From Euprymna scolopes (taxonomy: Eukaryota > Mollusca > Cephalopoda > Sepiida > Sepiolidae), in assembly GCA_024364805.1 (NCBI GenBank), contig CM044500.1:40678120-40705566 (forward strand): a stretch of DNA of 27,447 nt. The letters are read 5' to 3'. Of this stretch, positions 8,761 through 19,080 are shown piece by piece (within the stretch, counting starts at the first letter, position 1; each line of letters begins with the position of its first letter). The notes beneath the pieces are model-generated. The model searched no databases and was not told the DNA's origin. It saw only the letters and a list, made by a program, of their open reading frames with translations. The position numbers and the translations under genes were made by a program.

Positions 8761-9779
8761 AAATATCCATTTATTTTCCGCCTCAAACACTGAATTGTTT
8801 ATCAGCCAATCTTTGAAATTTCCATAAATTTTTAAAATCAAAGCAGCAAAAGAGATTGCATTTTTTGTGAAAGAAATTTTTATAATTTCAAAACTTTTCT
8901 CAAAAAATAGAAAAGAATCATGAAAAAAACAAAAAAACTCTGATTTGAAAATTTAACTGTCTCACTGTCTCTCATTATATATAGCTAATGTTTAAAAGTT
9001 ATACCTGAATAGCTATGTATCTGCCACATCGATATTTGATTTTGACTAACTAGACATTATTTTTTGTCTTTGTTCTTTACTATTGGAAATTGATATTCCA
9101 ATCGATTTTATTGATTACATACTATATCCGGTCCAGCAATTGCATCAGAAATATACAGATTAAGACATACAGGATAACTTCTATTAAATAGTTATTTATG
9201 TTTTTTAGCCAATCATATCACTGTATTTGTTATGTATATGCAAAATTGCAAATGGCTACCAACATTTCAGTGATTAATTAGACACTTTTTATTCTATGAC
9301 CATCCTCTCATTCATTATCTGAAATTTATTTATTTCCATTGATGACACTTCACTTTTTTTTACTTTTTTTAAAGTATTTAATTAAACATAAAACTTCTTA
9401 AGTAACAAAACCAGTTTATTCGCCTTCATTGTGTGTGCGCACGCATAGGTTAGAACTTTAAAAAAATGAGATGCATAGAGATAGAAATCATTTTAACATT
9501 GGACCTTGTTACATATATTTACATATTTATGTTTCGTTTGTAACACGTCCCATTAAATAAAACACAAAACTGCAAGCATTAAATTGAAATCTAATCATAT
9601 TTTGTCAAATTTTAAATCATGTAAATATATTTTTACAATAAAATTAAAAACACATCACAATTTTGGCATTAAATAAATATTCAAGGCAAAAACAAAATTA
9701 TGAAATTATTTTTTTATATAAAGTTATTAAACATATTTGAATTTTTGAGATGAGGATTGGTTATTCATATTATTTGATT
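8761..9779. other. AT-rich DNA, nothing recognised
   Basis: Very AT-rich, with scattered A- and T-runs. A short GTGTGTGCGCACGCA patch lies near 9431-9445. No coding frame or matched repeat. Confidence 0.4.
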
Positions 9780-9865
9780 CGTCCGACTACTGTTCTCATC
9801 TTGAGTGTGATTTTCACAATGCTTTGGTCGATGTAACCTCTGACCTTCTTCAGATAATAATATGA
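9780..9865 (+). repeat. Dispersed repeat with ACCTTCTTCAGG-type end, plus-strand copy
   Basis: Reads GACTACTGTTCTCATCTTGA, GTGTGATTTTCACAATGC, TTTGGTCGATGTAACC and GACCTTCTTCAG. It matches 13395-13460 closely and the minus-strand copy at 2724-2815. Confidence 0.7.
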
Positions 9866-10172
9866 ATACCTAATCCTCATCTAAAAAATACAGACATGTC
9901 ATATCAATTCGGTATGGACCCGAAATACAAAAATGGAAACATATCAAAAAACTCCAAATAATGTAAATAATACAAAGGCATTAAACTATGGCTACATCAG
10001 ACTTAATTGTTATGGTGTACTAACCTCCCCAACCATATGGCAGGTAGTACTGAGTTACACCAATCAGAAATCATGTCGATCTGCCCTCAGATTAATGTGT
10101 ATTCTTATTACAGTATGACAAACACCCCTCACTACCAGATTGGATCAAGTCCGAAAAGAATTATAAATAGTG
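9866..10172. other. No recognisable feature
   Basis: Two short overlapping open frames (9933-10118 and 10007-10192) encode nothing that I recognise. No repeat match. Confidence 0.35.
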
Positions 10173-10690
10173 TGTTTATTTATTGCCTTTAACAAGGCAG
10201 AAGTTATGTTTTCAGTCGAGTTTGTCACTATCTTACAGCCTAGCACTCACATGGTTTGACCAATCGTTATAAAACTTGATCAAAATATCAGTCATGGTCT
10301 AACTTATAAATTATTTAATTTTGAGATGTCTATGTCCAAGGTGAAGGTCAGAGAAAGGTAACACTTTAAGCTAATAAATTCTGTTCTGTTCATCATAAAG
10401 ACTCACTACTTGACCCATAGTGTAGACAATGATGTCCCACATCTTATGTTACCTTAACATTTGACTTTGAAATGTTGGGTCATGGTCAATATTTTGGTGA
10501 AATTTCAACTTCCAATTTTTTCAAATTTCATATTTGATATATGAATCTAATGCTCTTGCATTATTACGAAAAATTAGTTTTGAGTCACCAATGTTTCCAT
10601 GGCAGAACAAGGAATACTTTATAAAATATGGAGAAATAAGATTTTAGTCCCTCCTTACATTGACGGCAGAGGTATGCAAACTCAAGTTCT
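10173..10690 (+). repeat. Dispersed 'GTTATGTTTT' repeat, near-complete copy 1
   Basis: Begins TTATTGCCTTTAACAAGG, GTTATGTTTTCAGTCGAG, continues through GTCATGGTC and GACTCACTACTTGACCCATA, and ends CTCCTTACATTGACGGCAGA then GGTATGCAAACTCA. It aligns along its length with 14332-14800; its final ~70 bp aligns with 17955-18025. It is non-coding, with no obvious inverted termini. It could be a non-autonomous element or the UTR of a larger transposon. Confidence 0.7.
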
Positions 10691-11081
10691 TGCTAAAAGT
10701 AATAAAATAAAACAAAAACAGAAATACATATTATAATAAATTAGTCTCTAAAAATATCTTACCTAACTTGACTACTTTCATTTACATATTTTTGTAAACG
10801 TTTCATGTCAATTTTATTTAACCATTTCTTCTAATATAGATAGTCTTGTTCATTGAAGAAATACCACTTTTTTATGCCTTTGTTTATTCAAAGTTACCTG
10901 CGTCTTTATTGACAGGAATTTGTCAATAATTGAAAAGATTATCAGTTAGCTCATTGTAGTTTTTATTATTTTATAATACACATAAAAACATCACACTTAT
11001 TTCACAGTTGAATTTTCCCTTTGTTTTTAACTGCCATATCAACGAAAACAATTCACATTGTTTTAAATAAAAAAAAAACAT
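10691..11081. other. AT-rich DNA, nothing recognised
   Basis: No coherent coding frame and no repeat match. Confidence 0.4.
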
Positions 11082-11140
11082 CAGTTGCACGATCGCCTGA
11101 CCTGTTACAGGGATGGCCTTTATACTGCACTGATAATTAA
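11082..11140 (+). repeat. Solitary unit of the 59 bp minisatellite
   Basis: Reads CAGTTGCACGATCGCCTGAC, CTGTTACAGGGATGGCCTTT, then TATACTGCACTGATAA. This matches the repeat unit of the array at 11660-12030, some 600 bp away, and keeps CpG sites that are mutated in the array units. Confidence 0.65.
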
Positions 11141-11659
11141 GGATTACAACAAAAACAAAGGAGCAACCAGAATAAGAAAGAGTCAACTAGGAGGCATTTT
11201 ATGGGACTTGATTATACAAACAAGCAAGTGCTTGTTAATAACGACTATTGTAACGACTTGGCCCCCACCCACCCCGCTTTCAAATTAGAAATTAATCTGG
11301 AATTTGTGCACATATGTCAATTATGTGCAAGTGTCTAAACCGCTTTTTTTGGCATTTCATATCAGTGTGTGTGTGTGTGTGTGTGTGTGAACTTTATATA
11401 AGTGTCCATGTGCTAATATTTACCTCCGTCATACCACAGGAAGATGTAATACAAGGTCGAAAGGTTAAGATTTAAAAGCCACAGTACAACAGGTATCTGC
11501 ATGCTGGCCCAGAAAAAATGTCTGAGAAGTCCCATTCTTATTCTGCAGTAAGAGCGTCTTGACTGATTAGTAATAAACTAACCACTTCTCAAAACATGAG
11601 AAGGTAAAGCCTGGGAGGATGGACGTCCTAGAATTGCACAGAACCATACTTCAGTCTGA
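11141..11659. other. No gene; contains a (GT)n microsatellite
   Basis: A pure (GT)n run lies at about 11365-11389. A segment near 11620-11645 (GACGTCCTAGAATTGCACAG) resembles 23695-23720 (GACCTCCTAGAACTGCACAG), perhaps a further dispersed repeat. Otherwise nothing recognised. Confidence 0.5.
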
Positions 11660-12030
11660 CAGTTGCATGATTAGATGACTTTAGCCTGCAGTTAAAAGAT
11701 CCCAGTTGCAGGATTGTCTGGTCTGTTATAGGGATGGTCTTAGCCTGTACCTAAAACAAACCAGTTGCAGGATTGTCTTGTCTTTTATAGGGATGGCCTT
11801 AGCCTGTACTTAAAACACACTAGTTACAGGAGTGCTTGGCCTGTTATAAGGATGTACCTTAAAGGCCTCAGTTGCAGGATTGCCTGGTCTGTTTTAGGTA
11901 CAGGTGAAGAAGCCTGACCATTATGCAACTGAGCTCTTTTAGTTAATGACTAAGGTCATCCTTATAAGACCCCTGTTGTATGATTACCTGACCTTTTATA
12001 GAAATGTCCTTGGCCTGTACCTATACTGGC
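11660..12030 (+). repeat. Minisatellite, ~59 bp unit
   Basis: Units start at about 11703, 11762, 11821, 11869 and 11965, with a partial unit before 11703. The consensus runs CAGTTGCAGGATTGTCTGGT, CTGTTATAGGGATGGCCTTA, GCCTGTACCTAAAACA. The first spacings are exactly 59 bp; later units carry indels and an unrelated insert near 11905-11960. No coding content. Confidence 0.85.
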
Positions 12031-12170
12031 TCACAAAACACAAGTATTTGAAAAATCAGTTAAAAAAAAAAAGGCAAACAGAAAAGGGAGAAAATTATAA
12101 TGCTAAATAAATTTTTTAAGAAGCAATAGATTTTGTGTGTGTATTTTTTTTTTGTTTCTGTGCTTTTGAA

Positions 12171-12221
12171 AAGTTGCCCAAAATGTCTGGAACTGATGAA
12201 GAAACAAAGGTCAACTTACCT
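12171..12221 (-). repeat. Short element homologous to the insertion inside 5S copy C
   Basis: On the minus strand it reads AGGTAAGTTGACCTTTGTTT, CTTCATCAGTTCCAGACATT and TTGGGCAACTT. This matches about 43 of 51 positions of the 51 bp insertion at 19961-20011. What the full element is, I cannot tell; the match may extend only over this core. Confidence 0.7.
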
Positions 12222-13194
12222 TGACCTTTTGCACAATGGTCTGAAGAGATTTAATAACAGATGCTGGATGCTATTTGATGTCCGGTTTGGAATCTATTTG
12301 GCTTTTTAGGTCAAGTTGTTATTTCTTTTTTTGTTTTTGCCCTAAGCACACAACGCCTACCTCCCCCTCTAAACCGCACCCCACTGACTGATATCTTCCC
12401 ACATTCTGCTGCTCTGTTCATCTTATCAAAGTGTATATGTTTGGAAAGAGGTGAGAGGGGGTTTAGGGGGATTATATATTTTTGTACTTATATAGCATTA
12501 CTTCATTTCATGAAATTTTTTTTTTTTTTTTTTTTTTTGTACAAATATCATCTACAGCCAAGGGAGCTGTGACATGATTTTATTGCAGTAATGACAAAGC
12601 CAGAGAAACAAAATAATTCATAGGGGGGTGTGGAAATTAACCAAAATATTTTGATTGTTTGAGCCTTGCATGGAATGGGATTAGGCAAAGAATACAAAGA
12701 GAGAGAGAGAGGAGGGAGGGGTGAACCAACCACCTGATTTTTCATTTTTTAATTAGACCACCCGTGACCTGTTGGGTCAGTATTTGTTATCTATATCAAA
12801 CATTCAACCATGACATTGGTCGATAATCATATTTTTATAAGAAACTTAACAGAGGAGAATGTGTAGGTATATGAGGTTTCAGAAGCAGTATTGGGAAGGC
12901 ATGCTTTTTGAATGGCATCAGATACTGCGTCATGCTAAATGTGTTCCTTTCAGCTGCCAGCATAATTGATGTGCTGCATTGACATATAGTCCAGATTGTT
13001 TTAAACCGAAACACAAACACTCTCCTAGAATGAGGACTTCTAATATCTTTAACTATAATTACAAAAACTGTGTACTTTGCTTGTTTGTTTCATCTTGACC
13101 CCATGCACACTTGATGACGTCATAAAGATGATGAGGTCACAAAGTATAACGACAGCCATAAAACAGTATCTTAATAAAATAGAGTATAGAATAT
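12222..13194. other. No gene; poly(T) and purine runs
   Basis: A 23-base T-run lies at 12516-12538 and a GA-rich stretch at about 12697-12721. Open frames at 12548-12745 and 12835-13020 (minus) show no recognisable product. Confidence 0.45.
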
Positions 13195-13394
13195 GTTACT
13201 GTTATTATCATCATGCAGTCCGTCAGTCTTGACGATGAGTAGTTAGGGCCTCAGTGCTTTATTCCTCGGTGTTGGCGTAGTCTCACTCCATCCCCACAGG
13301 ACTTCCCATCTTAGCTCCAAACTTACTTGTGCAGTTTAGGTGCAGTATCTGTTGCGCATCAGATAGACACCTTCTACTGTTATTTGTATTATTA
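13195..13394. other. Unassigned, less AT-rich segment
   Basis: More balanced in composition than its surroundings, with no stable reading frame. It is possibly another repeat, but I found no second copy in the window. Confidence 0.3.
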
Positions 13395-13520
13395 TTCATT
13401 GGACTACTGTTCTCATCTTGAGTGTTATTTTCACAACGTTTCGGTCGCTATAACCTTCAACCTTCTTCAGGTGTATCTTGTCGAACTCGGGAATGTTTCT
13501 GTCAAACTCGGGAATTTGGA
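13395..13520 (+). repeat. Dispersed repeat with ACCTTCTTCAGG-type end, longest copy
   Basis: Reads TTGGACTACTGTTCTCATCT, TTTTCACAACGTTTCGGTCG, CTATAACCTTCAACCTTCTT, CAGGTGTATCTTGTCGAACT. It ends in a ~19-21 bp imperfect tandem duplication of TGTCGAACTCGGGAAT (about 13478-13515). It matches 9780-9865 and 2724-2815 (minus). Confidence 0.7.
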
Positions 13521-13529
13521 CGGAATTTC

Positions 13530-13690
13530 AAGCGGAACCCTTTATTTACTTGACGGGGGTAGCATGCTCTTGTTCCATCAGCCATGATTGGATAGAGGTC
13601 CTAAGTAATTCACAAATGTATATTTCAATCGCCCACACTGAGGATTGAACCTACGACCTTCAGGAGAATATCACCTTTACAATTGTTTTT
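13530..13690 (-). repeat. tRNA-derived SINE, copy 2
   Basis: On the minus strand it reads GTAAAGGTGATATTCTCCTG, AAGGTCGTAGGTTCAATCCT (B-box GGTTCAATCC), CAGTGTGGGCGATTGAAAT, GTGAATTACTTAGGACCTCT, TCCAATCATGGCTGATGGAA and a closing AAATAAAGGGTTCCGC. It aligns with 4395-4562 from head to tail. The better-kept B-box suggests that this copy is less decayed. It lies directly beside the repeat at 13395-13520 and the assembly gap. Confidence 0.78.
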
Positions 13691-13720
13691 TTTGTTTTTT
13701 TTACACAGTGATCACCACTT

Positions 13721-14244
13721 NNNNNNNNNNNNNNNNNNNNNNNNNNNNNNNNNNNNNNNNNNNNNNNNNNNNNNNNNNNNNNNNNNNNNNNNNNNNNNNN
13801 NNNNNNNNNNNNNNNNNNNNNNNNNNNNNNNNNNNNNNNNNNNNNNNNNNNNNNNNNNNNNNNNNNNNNNNNNNNNNNNNNNNNNNNNNNNNNNNNNNNN
13901 NNNNNNNNNNNNNNNNNNNNNNNNNNNNNNNNNNNNNNNNNNNNNNNNNNNNNNNNNNNNNNNNNNNNNNNNNNNNNNNNNNNNNNNNNNNNNNNNNNNN
14001 NNNNNNNNNNNNNNNNNNNNNNNNNNNNNNNNNNNNNNNNNNNNNNNNNNNNNNNNNNNNNNNNNNNNNNNNNNNNNNNNNNNNNNNNNNNNNNNNNNNN
14101 NNNNNNNNNNNNNNNNNNNNNNNNNNNNNNNNNNNNNNNNNNNNNNNNNNNNNNNNNNNNNNNNNNNNNNNNNNNNNNNNNNNNNNNNNNNNNNNNNNNN
14201 NNNNNNNNNNNNNNNNNNNNNNNNNNNNNNNNNNNNNNNNNNNN
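13721..14244. other. Assembly gap (524 N)
   Basis: Runs of N only. Long open frames crossing this gap have no meaning. Confidence 1.
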
Positions 14245-14331
14245 CTCTACTGTTATATTATAATTTGGACTGCTCCATGACACACCTGCTCCCTCAATGT
14301 TCATAATACTGACGTCATTTATTTTATTTAC

Positions 14332-14800
14332 AGCATTATTACCTCCTACCAAGGAAGTTATGTTTTCGGTTGAGTTTGATCGTCACTAGGTTTGTTTTGT
14401 ATACAGCCTAACATCCACACCACTTGACCAAATATCACCAAACTTGGTTAAAATATTGGTCATGGTCGAATTTAAAATTGCTTTAATTTTGAGTTAGATA
14501 AGTCAAAGTTCAAGGTTCGGATAACAGTAAAGATGAAAGGAACACTTTTGATGATAATTTCAGCTAATTGTAGAGGCTCACTACTTGGCCTATTTTTTAG
14601 TCTTAAATCTTATATGACCCTGAATTTATTTTGACCTCGACTATGAAAAGTTTGGTAATAGTCGAAACTTTTACCTAATTTTAACTTCAAAATTATTTTC
14701 AAATTTGATGTATAAATCTAATACTCTCTGTGCTAACAGTAACCAACATGCAAAATTTCATTTAAATAGCTCAGCTTTTTTCTTGTTTTTTACTTATATT
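14332..14800 (+). repeat. Dispersed 'GTTATGTTTT' repeat, near-complete copy 2
   Basis: Begins CATTATTACCTCCTACCAAG, GAAGTTATGTTTTCGGTTGA, then CAAACTTGGTTAAAATATTG, GTCATGGTCG and GGCTCACTACTTGGCC, ending about AACATGCAAAATTTCATTTA. It matches 10173-10690 up to about 10590, with the minus-strand copy at 1775-1895 covering its start. It lacks the final ~100 bp seen in the 10173 copy. Confidence 0.72.
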
Positions 14801-14980
14801 TACTGTACTGAACAAGCAGTACTCACTCTAGGTATGGTGAACCCACTTCCTCCAAAGGAGGGAGTTTCATGGAAGTATGAAATTCACAATGTTCCCCAAT
14901 CACATCTATATCCCCGTAAGGGGAAATGACAGCGTTAGGTTTTTGCAGCTCTTGTAGGAAGGTGTCAACGTCTTCCTACA
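14801..14980. other. Unassigned flank of 5S copy B, with a small perfect hairpin
   Basis: More balanced composition. GTAGGAAG (14954-14961) and CTTCCTAC (14972-14979) form a perfect 8 bp inverted repeat around a 10-base loop just before the 5S-like segment. A 74-codon frame (14705-14929) spans the end of the previous repeat and is not convincing. Confidence 0.45.
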
Positions 14981-15069
14981 TACAGTGCTTCATATTCTCA
15001 AATGGTTACCTATCTGTTACTGGTCATGCTCAACCGTTGCTTAACTTTGGTGATCCAACATGATTATGC
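14981..15069 (-). pseudogene. 5S rRNA-derived sequence, copy B (internally deleted)
   Basis: On the minus strand it carries GCATAATCATG, then GGATCACCAAAGTTAAGCAA, CATGACCAGTAACAG, ATAGGTAACCATTTGAGAAT and AGCACTGTA, the order of 5S rRNA. About 20 bases of the 5' domain (the CCGGTTCTC part present in copy A) are missing. The next ~90 bp at higher coordinates (15070-15160) align with the equivalent flank of copy C, so flank and 5S part appear to have been copied together. Confidence 0.75.
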
Positions 15070-15160
15070 TATATATTTACTAATATTTACCCACAAATAA
15101 CATATATTGGAAATGTAAAGAGCTACTCTGAATTAGGAGCCAGATTTATAATAGCATTCT
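15070..15160 (-). repeat. Flank shared by 5S copies B and C
   Basis: Alignable at moderate identity with 20050-20150. Shared landmarks on the plus strand are CATGATTAT, CTATAT/CTATTT, CACAAA, GCTACT and TTAGGA/TTGGAA. At copy C this flank joins 5S to a LINE C-terminus, so here it may be the remains of the same LINE 3' UTR. Confidence 0.5.
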
Positions 15161-15162
15161 AA

Positions 15163-17890
15163 ATGAGGAGGTGTGCAGCAAAATGTGTTTCCTCATATTC
15201 AATCATGAAAAGTCTCAAAAAACAAAGTAAACTCAGAACTCCAACCTTCAACATAGATCCCCACGACCAGGTCTCCTACTCTAACATCAGGGGTCTATGG
15301 TGCAACCTTCCAGAGGTTGAAATCCAACTACAGGAGACCAAACTAGACTTATTGTTCCTGCGTGAATCTGGCATTGGACCGACTGTTTCCTTTCAAGATC
15401 AAAGAATACTCTAACTTCACATCCAAATCTGACCCCAAGATCACCATGGGCATGGAATATGTCCCTACATTAGAGATGGCTTTCCATGTGGTAGGGAAAT
15501 CTCTAAAGAAGATCCAAATTTGCCTTACATGTGCTTCCAAGTAGCACTTGCTTACAACACTGGGTTCATATTTGCCCTCTATCGCCTCCACAACAGCGGA
15601 GTTACTATTTTTAAGAGCATCTCTGAGAAAATTAATCATACCCTGTCTGCTCACCCATCGGCTAACATTCATGTCTGTGGTGACTTCAATGTTGAATAGC
15701 TAGACCACTCAAACAAAACAGATGAGGGGATACCATCATGATTTCTCCATCGCCTATAACCTAACTCAGATTATTCATGAACCACCCGTGTGCCTGACAC
15801 TGACGGCCAGTATGCAAGTCTCTTAGATCTTTTTTCTTCTTGCCTAGAGCTATGTTTACGCTCTATGTTTAGCCTCTATCTGTCCCCACTAGTGTCTTCT
15901 GACCACTCGGTTGTCTCAGTTGAAAAAAAAAATATATATATATAATAAGTCCTCAGATGTACCTCTCCATCGTACAGTATATCAGATATTCTATGGCCGA
16001 TTGGTATAGTTTCCGTACATTTATATCAGATATTCCTCTTCATACTATGTTTAAAAGGAATGTGTCCTCTATAGTATCAGACCTGACTGAATGGTTAATT
16101 GCTGGTATAGATCGCTTCATACCCTCCAAGAAATTTCAGCAAAAACCCAACAGCCATGCATGGTTCACTCCAGAATGTGCTGCTGCCAGTGTACATGGAA
16201 ACTACTATTTCCATTGCTTTCACAAAAATAAATTTACTGAGACTAAAGCCGTCTTTAGGACTGCCAGCAACCGTTGTCAAAGAGTAATAAAAAAAACGCA
16301 AGAGCTGTATGCTCAGTCTGTCAAGTCCAAAGTAGATGAGCAACGGCTTGGTTCTCATGAGTTTTGATGAATAACAAACAGGATTCTGAGCTGAAGCGTG
16401 TCCTCTATCCCACCCATCACCAATGGACCTGAGGCAATCTTATCAACACCAGACAAAGCCAAACTCTTGCCAAGAAACTTGCAGTCAATTTTATCCTATG
16501 TGATCAGGGCCACCTACCCCCGTATTTCCTCCTGTGTCTGAAAACACACTATGTGACATACAAATAATGATGTTGCCAAGCTTATCAAAAATCTCAATCC
16601 CAGTAAAGCAACTGGCCCCGATAGCATTCCAAGCTTCAACCAGAAATAGCCCCCATAATTACAAAGCTGTTTAAACGTTATCTTAAGGAGAAATGCTTCC
16701 CAACACCATGGAAAACCTCTTCAGTCTGCCCTGTAATTAAAAATTCAGGCGATCGGTCATCTCCCTTTCAGTACAGACTAATCAGTCTCCTGTGCGTCAT
16801 AAGTAAACTACTGGAGTCTGTGTTATACAGAAAAGTGATCAACTACCTCAACAAAAACAACCTCCTCAGTGACATGCAATACAGTTTCCGCTCGTCTAGA
16901 TCTACAGCTGATGTGCTAACAGTAATATCTCACAAGATTAGTGCTCAATGCTAACTGTTTCTGGGGCAATTGCTCTTGGAATATCGAAGGCTTTTGATAG
17001 GGTGTGGCATAAAGGCCTGCTACACAAGATCCAGACGAGAAATGACCATGTTCTCTCTGATTCTCTCTCCTCTGATCTTGAGCATGTGGTGCAATGAGGA
17101 AAAAGGTGGCTTATTAATTTTAATGCATCTAAAACCAAAACTTCTATCTTTCCATCATCAACGCTCTGGCCCACATCTGGCTCCTATTGAAATGAACGGC
17201 TCTCACTATATGTTTAGACAAACTTCTAGGTCTGACCTTCACTCCTGATCTGAAATGGAGCACATCCATCAGAACTGTAGCCAAGATCACTGGAAAAATG
17301 GTCGGAACATTCTACTGCTCTAGTAGATATCTCACTGCTGAAGCAATTCTCTACCTGTATAAAAGCCAAATACGTCCTAGGATTAAATATTGTTGCCACA
17401 TTTGGGCAGAAGCTGCTCAAAGCACCCTATCCTGCCTTAACAGAGTTCAAAACAGACTTTGTGATCTAGTAGACGATGCCCTTTTCTCTTCTCTGCAGCC
17501 TCTTTCCCACAGAAGAGACTTTGCGAGCCTGTCCCTGCTCTATCACTGTTTTCATGGCAAGTGTTCGACTGAGCTCCAATCCTTCACAAAAAACACTTGT
17601 CTAGCTAAAATCACTACCAATAAATTCCCCCACTCTCTATCATGCATTCTATGAATAAAGCTTCTTGCCTAGAACTGCCCGCCTATGAAACTCTGTTCTG
17701 CTGGTCTGCTTTCCAGTTGACTACAGTATCATTATCTTCAAGTCCAATGTAAACAAGTTCTTGCTCAGCAGTCCTCATAATCTAATTATACCAAATTCTT
17801 TCTACAAACGATTACGCAACTGTCCCAATGACTACAATACACACATTAACCCTTATCCTCAAGTAGCCTCTAAGCCTTGATATATGATAA
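15163..17890 (+). pseudogene. Broken Jockey/CR1-group non-LTR retrotransposon (endonuclease + reverse transcriptase)
   Basis: Apurinic-endonuclease-like part, about 15270-15930: IRGLWCNLPEVEIQLQETKL near the start, the SANIHVCGDFNV box at about 15660-15695, and a terminal SSDHSVVSV at about 15897-15923. Linker, 15957-16367: an intact frame with PNSHAWFTPECAAASVHGNY and CQRVIKKTQELYAQ. RT: NLNPSKATGPDSIP (about 16590-16630), then degraded ISLL and a KAFDRVWHKGLLHK-like motif read across frames (about 16985-17030). The RT C-terminus is clear at 17230-17655: LLGLTFTPDLKW, EAILYLYKSQIRPRIKYCCH, LNRVQNRL, LQPLSHRRDFASLSLLYHCF. Around 17040-17100 the sequence jumps from the KAFD region to WLINFNASKTKLLSFH-like sequence, so roughly 80-100 residues including the YADD catalytic box have been deleted. 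There are many stops and frameshifts; it is inactive. No ORF1 and no clear poly(A) were identified. Confidence 0.88.
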
Positions 17891-17894
17891 CCCC

Positions 17895-18030
17895 TGTGCA
17901 AAAAAAATCAGCTTTTTCATGACATAACTTTGGGGATAAATACAATACAAAGAAGTATGGCCGAGATATAACTTTGGCTTATCCTTACATTGTCAGGCAG
18001 ATATGTGCAGTCTCATGACTGACTTATTTT
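17895..18030 (+). repeat. 3' portion of the 'GTTATGTTTT' dispersed repeat
   Basis: AAGTATGGCCGAGATATAAC, CTTATCCTTACATTGTCAGG and CAGATATGTGCAGTCTCATG match the end of the copy at 10173-10690 (CTCCTTACATTGACGGCAGA, GGTATGCAAACTCA). It fills the short interval between the LINE and the mariner. Confidence 0.5.
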
Positions 18031-18056
18031 CTTGTGAGATTCTATGAGTTGTTATA

Positions 18057-18745
18057 CGAGGGGTGTGCAATAAGTAATGCCCCTGACCCACTTCCAGTTG
18101 TCTGATCTAGCTGAAATTTTGTATGTGCAATGATTTATATCTCTACGGGTTATGTGGCAAATTACACTTCTGAACTAATTGTGGTTTCTGTTTTACAGGT
18201 GTTTGAACTGAGTCAGGTGTGAAATGGAGCCTGTTGAATGTCAAGCAGTGATCCGATTTTTGTATTTGAAAGGATGCACACCACATGAGACTTTTAATGA
18301 AATGAAAGAAACTTATGATGATAATGCCCCATCATATGACTTTGTAAAACGCTGGCATCGTGAATTCAAACATGGCCGCAAGTCTGTGGAAACAGCTCCT
18401 AGACCTGGTCCCCTTTTTCTGGCATTGATGAGGCATCTGTCCGTCAAGTTGAGGCTGCCATTTTGGAAGATCGGCACATTACTATTCGCCAAATAGCCCA
18501 AGATGTCAAGATTAGTACAGGGTCTGTAGAAACTATCATTCATGACCATTTGCATATGCATAAGGTGTCTGCCAGATGGATTCCCAGGTTGCTCACACCA
18601 TTCCAGAAGCAAGAACGCGTCAAGTGCTCGAGGATAAATTTGGAGATGTGCCAAGAAGATGAGTCAAAGTTTTTCAAAAGACTGATTACACAGGATGAAA
18701 CCTAGGTCCATCACTATGATTTGGAGACCAAAGCCCAGAGCAAAG
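18057..18745 (+). pseudogene. Mariner DNA transposon, 5' half (terminal repeat plus N-terminal transposase)
   Basis: The left end follows a TA at 18055-18056 with a candidate terminal inverted repeat CGAGGGGTGTGCAATAAGTA. The transposase starts at 18224 with MEPVECQAVIRFLYLKG, followed by a helix-turn-helix (PSYDFVKRWHREFKHGRKSV) and the APRPG linker. A one-base deletion near 18405-18420 shifts the frame; the second frame continues DEASVRQVEAAI, LEDRHITIRQIAQDVKISTG and ends at the first catalytic motif LITQDET, where the following Trp codon has become a stop (18703-18705). Homology stops after about KAQSK at ~18745: the rest of the catalytic domain and the right terminal repeat are absent. 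Inactive. It appears to be a different family from the mariner 3' half at 22330-22768. Confidence 0.88.
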
Positions 18746-19080
18746 TTCTTTCTTCTGCCATTTTTTATTTTTAACAATTATTTTAATAGGATTTTGAAAG
18801 TCAAATGTATTTCTTACGATATTGTTTGGTCATTAAATTTTTAATTGAATCGCTATGAAGGCTATAACTAATTCTGTATAGGGCAATTAACATTTTAATA
18901 TCTATAAAATTATTGGTTGTAAAATAACTTCTAAAACTTTCAACCTTTTAATACATGAGGATTTTCTAACAATCTTAATGCAGGAAATGAATACCTATTC
19001 AACAGTTGAAACGTTTACAAGTTCCAAAGGATCACAAATAATTGTGACAGTTTTCTAAGCCTTACTACTTCCATGGTGTC
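18746..19080. other. AT-rich DNA, nothing recognised
   Basis: No coding frame and no repeat match. The expected remainder of the mariner is not here. Confidence 0.45.

Noticed and set aside
8076-8770. Minus-strand frames rich in His-Thr, Ser and Leu
   Set aside because: They are direct translation of (GT)n and (GA)n simple repeats.
12190-12245. Possible C/D-box snoRNA (CTGATGA then CTGA)
   Set aside because: The motifs are short and too close together, there is no terminal stem, and the segment is part of a dispersed repeat.
13645-14352. Frames of about 210-230 codons on both strands
   Set aside because: They exist only because they cross 524 N bases.
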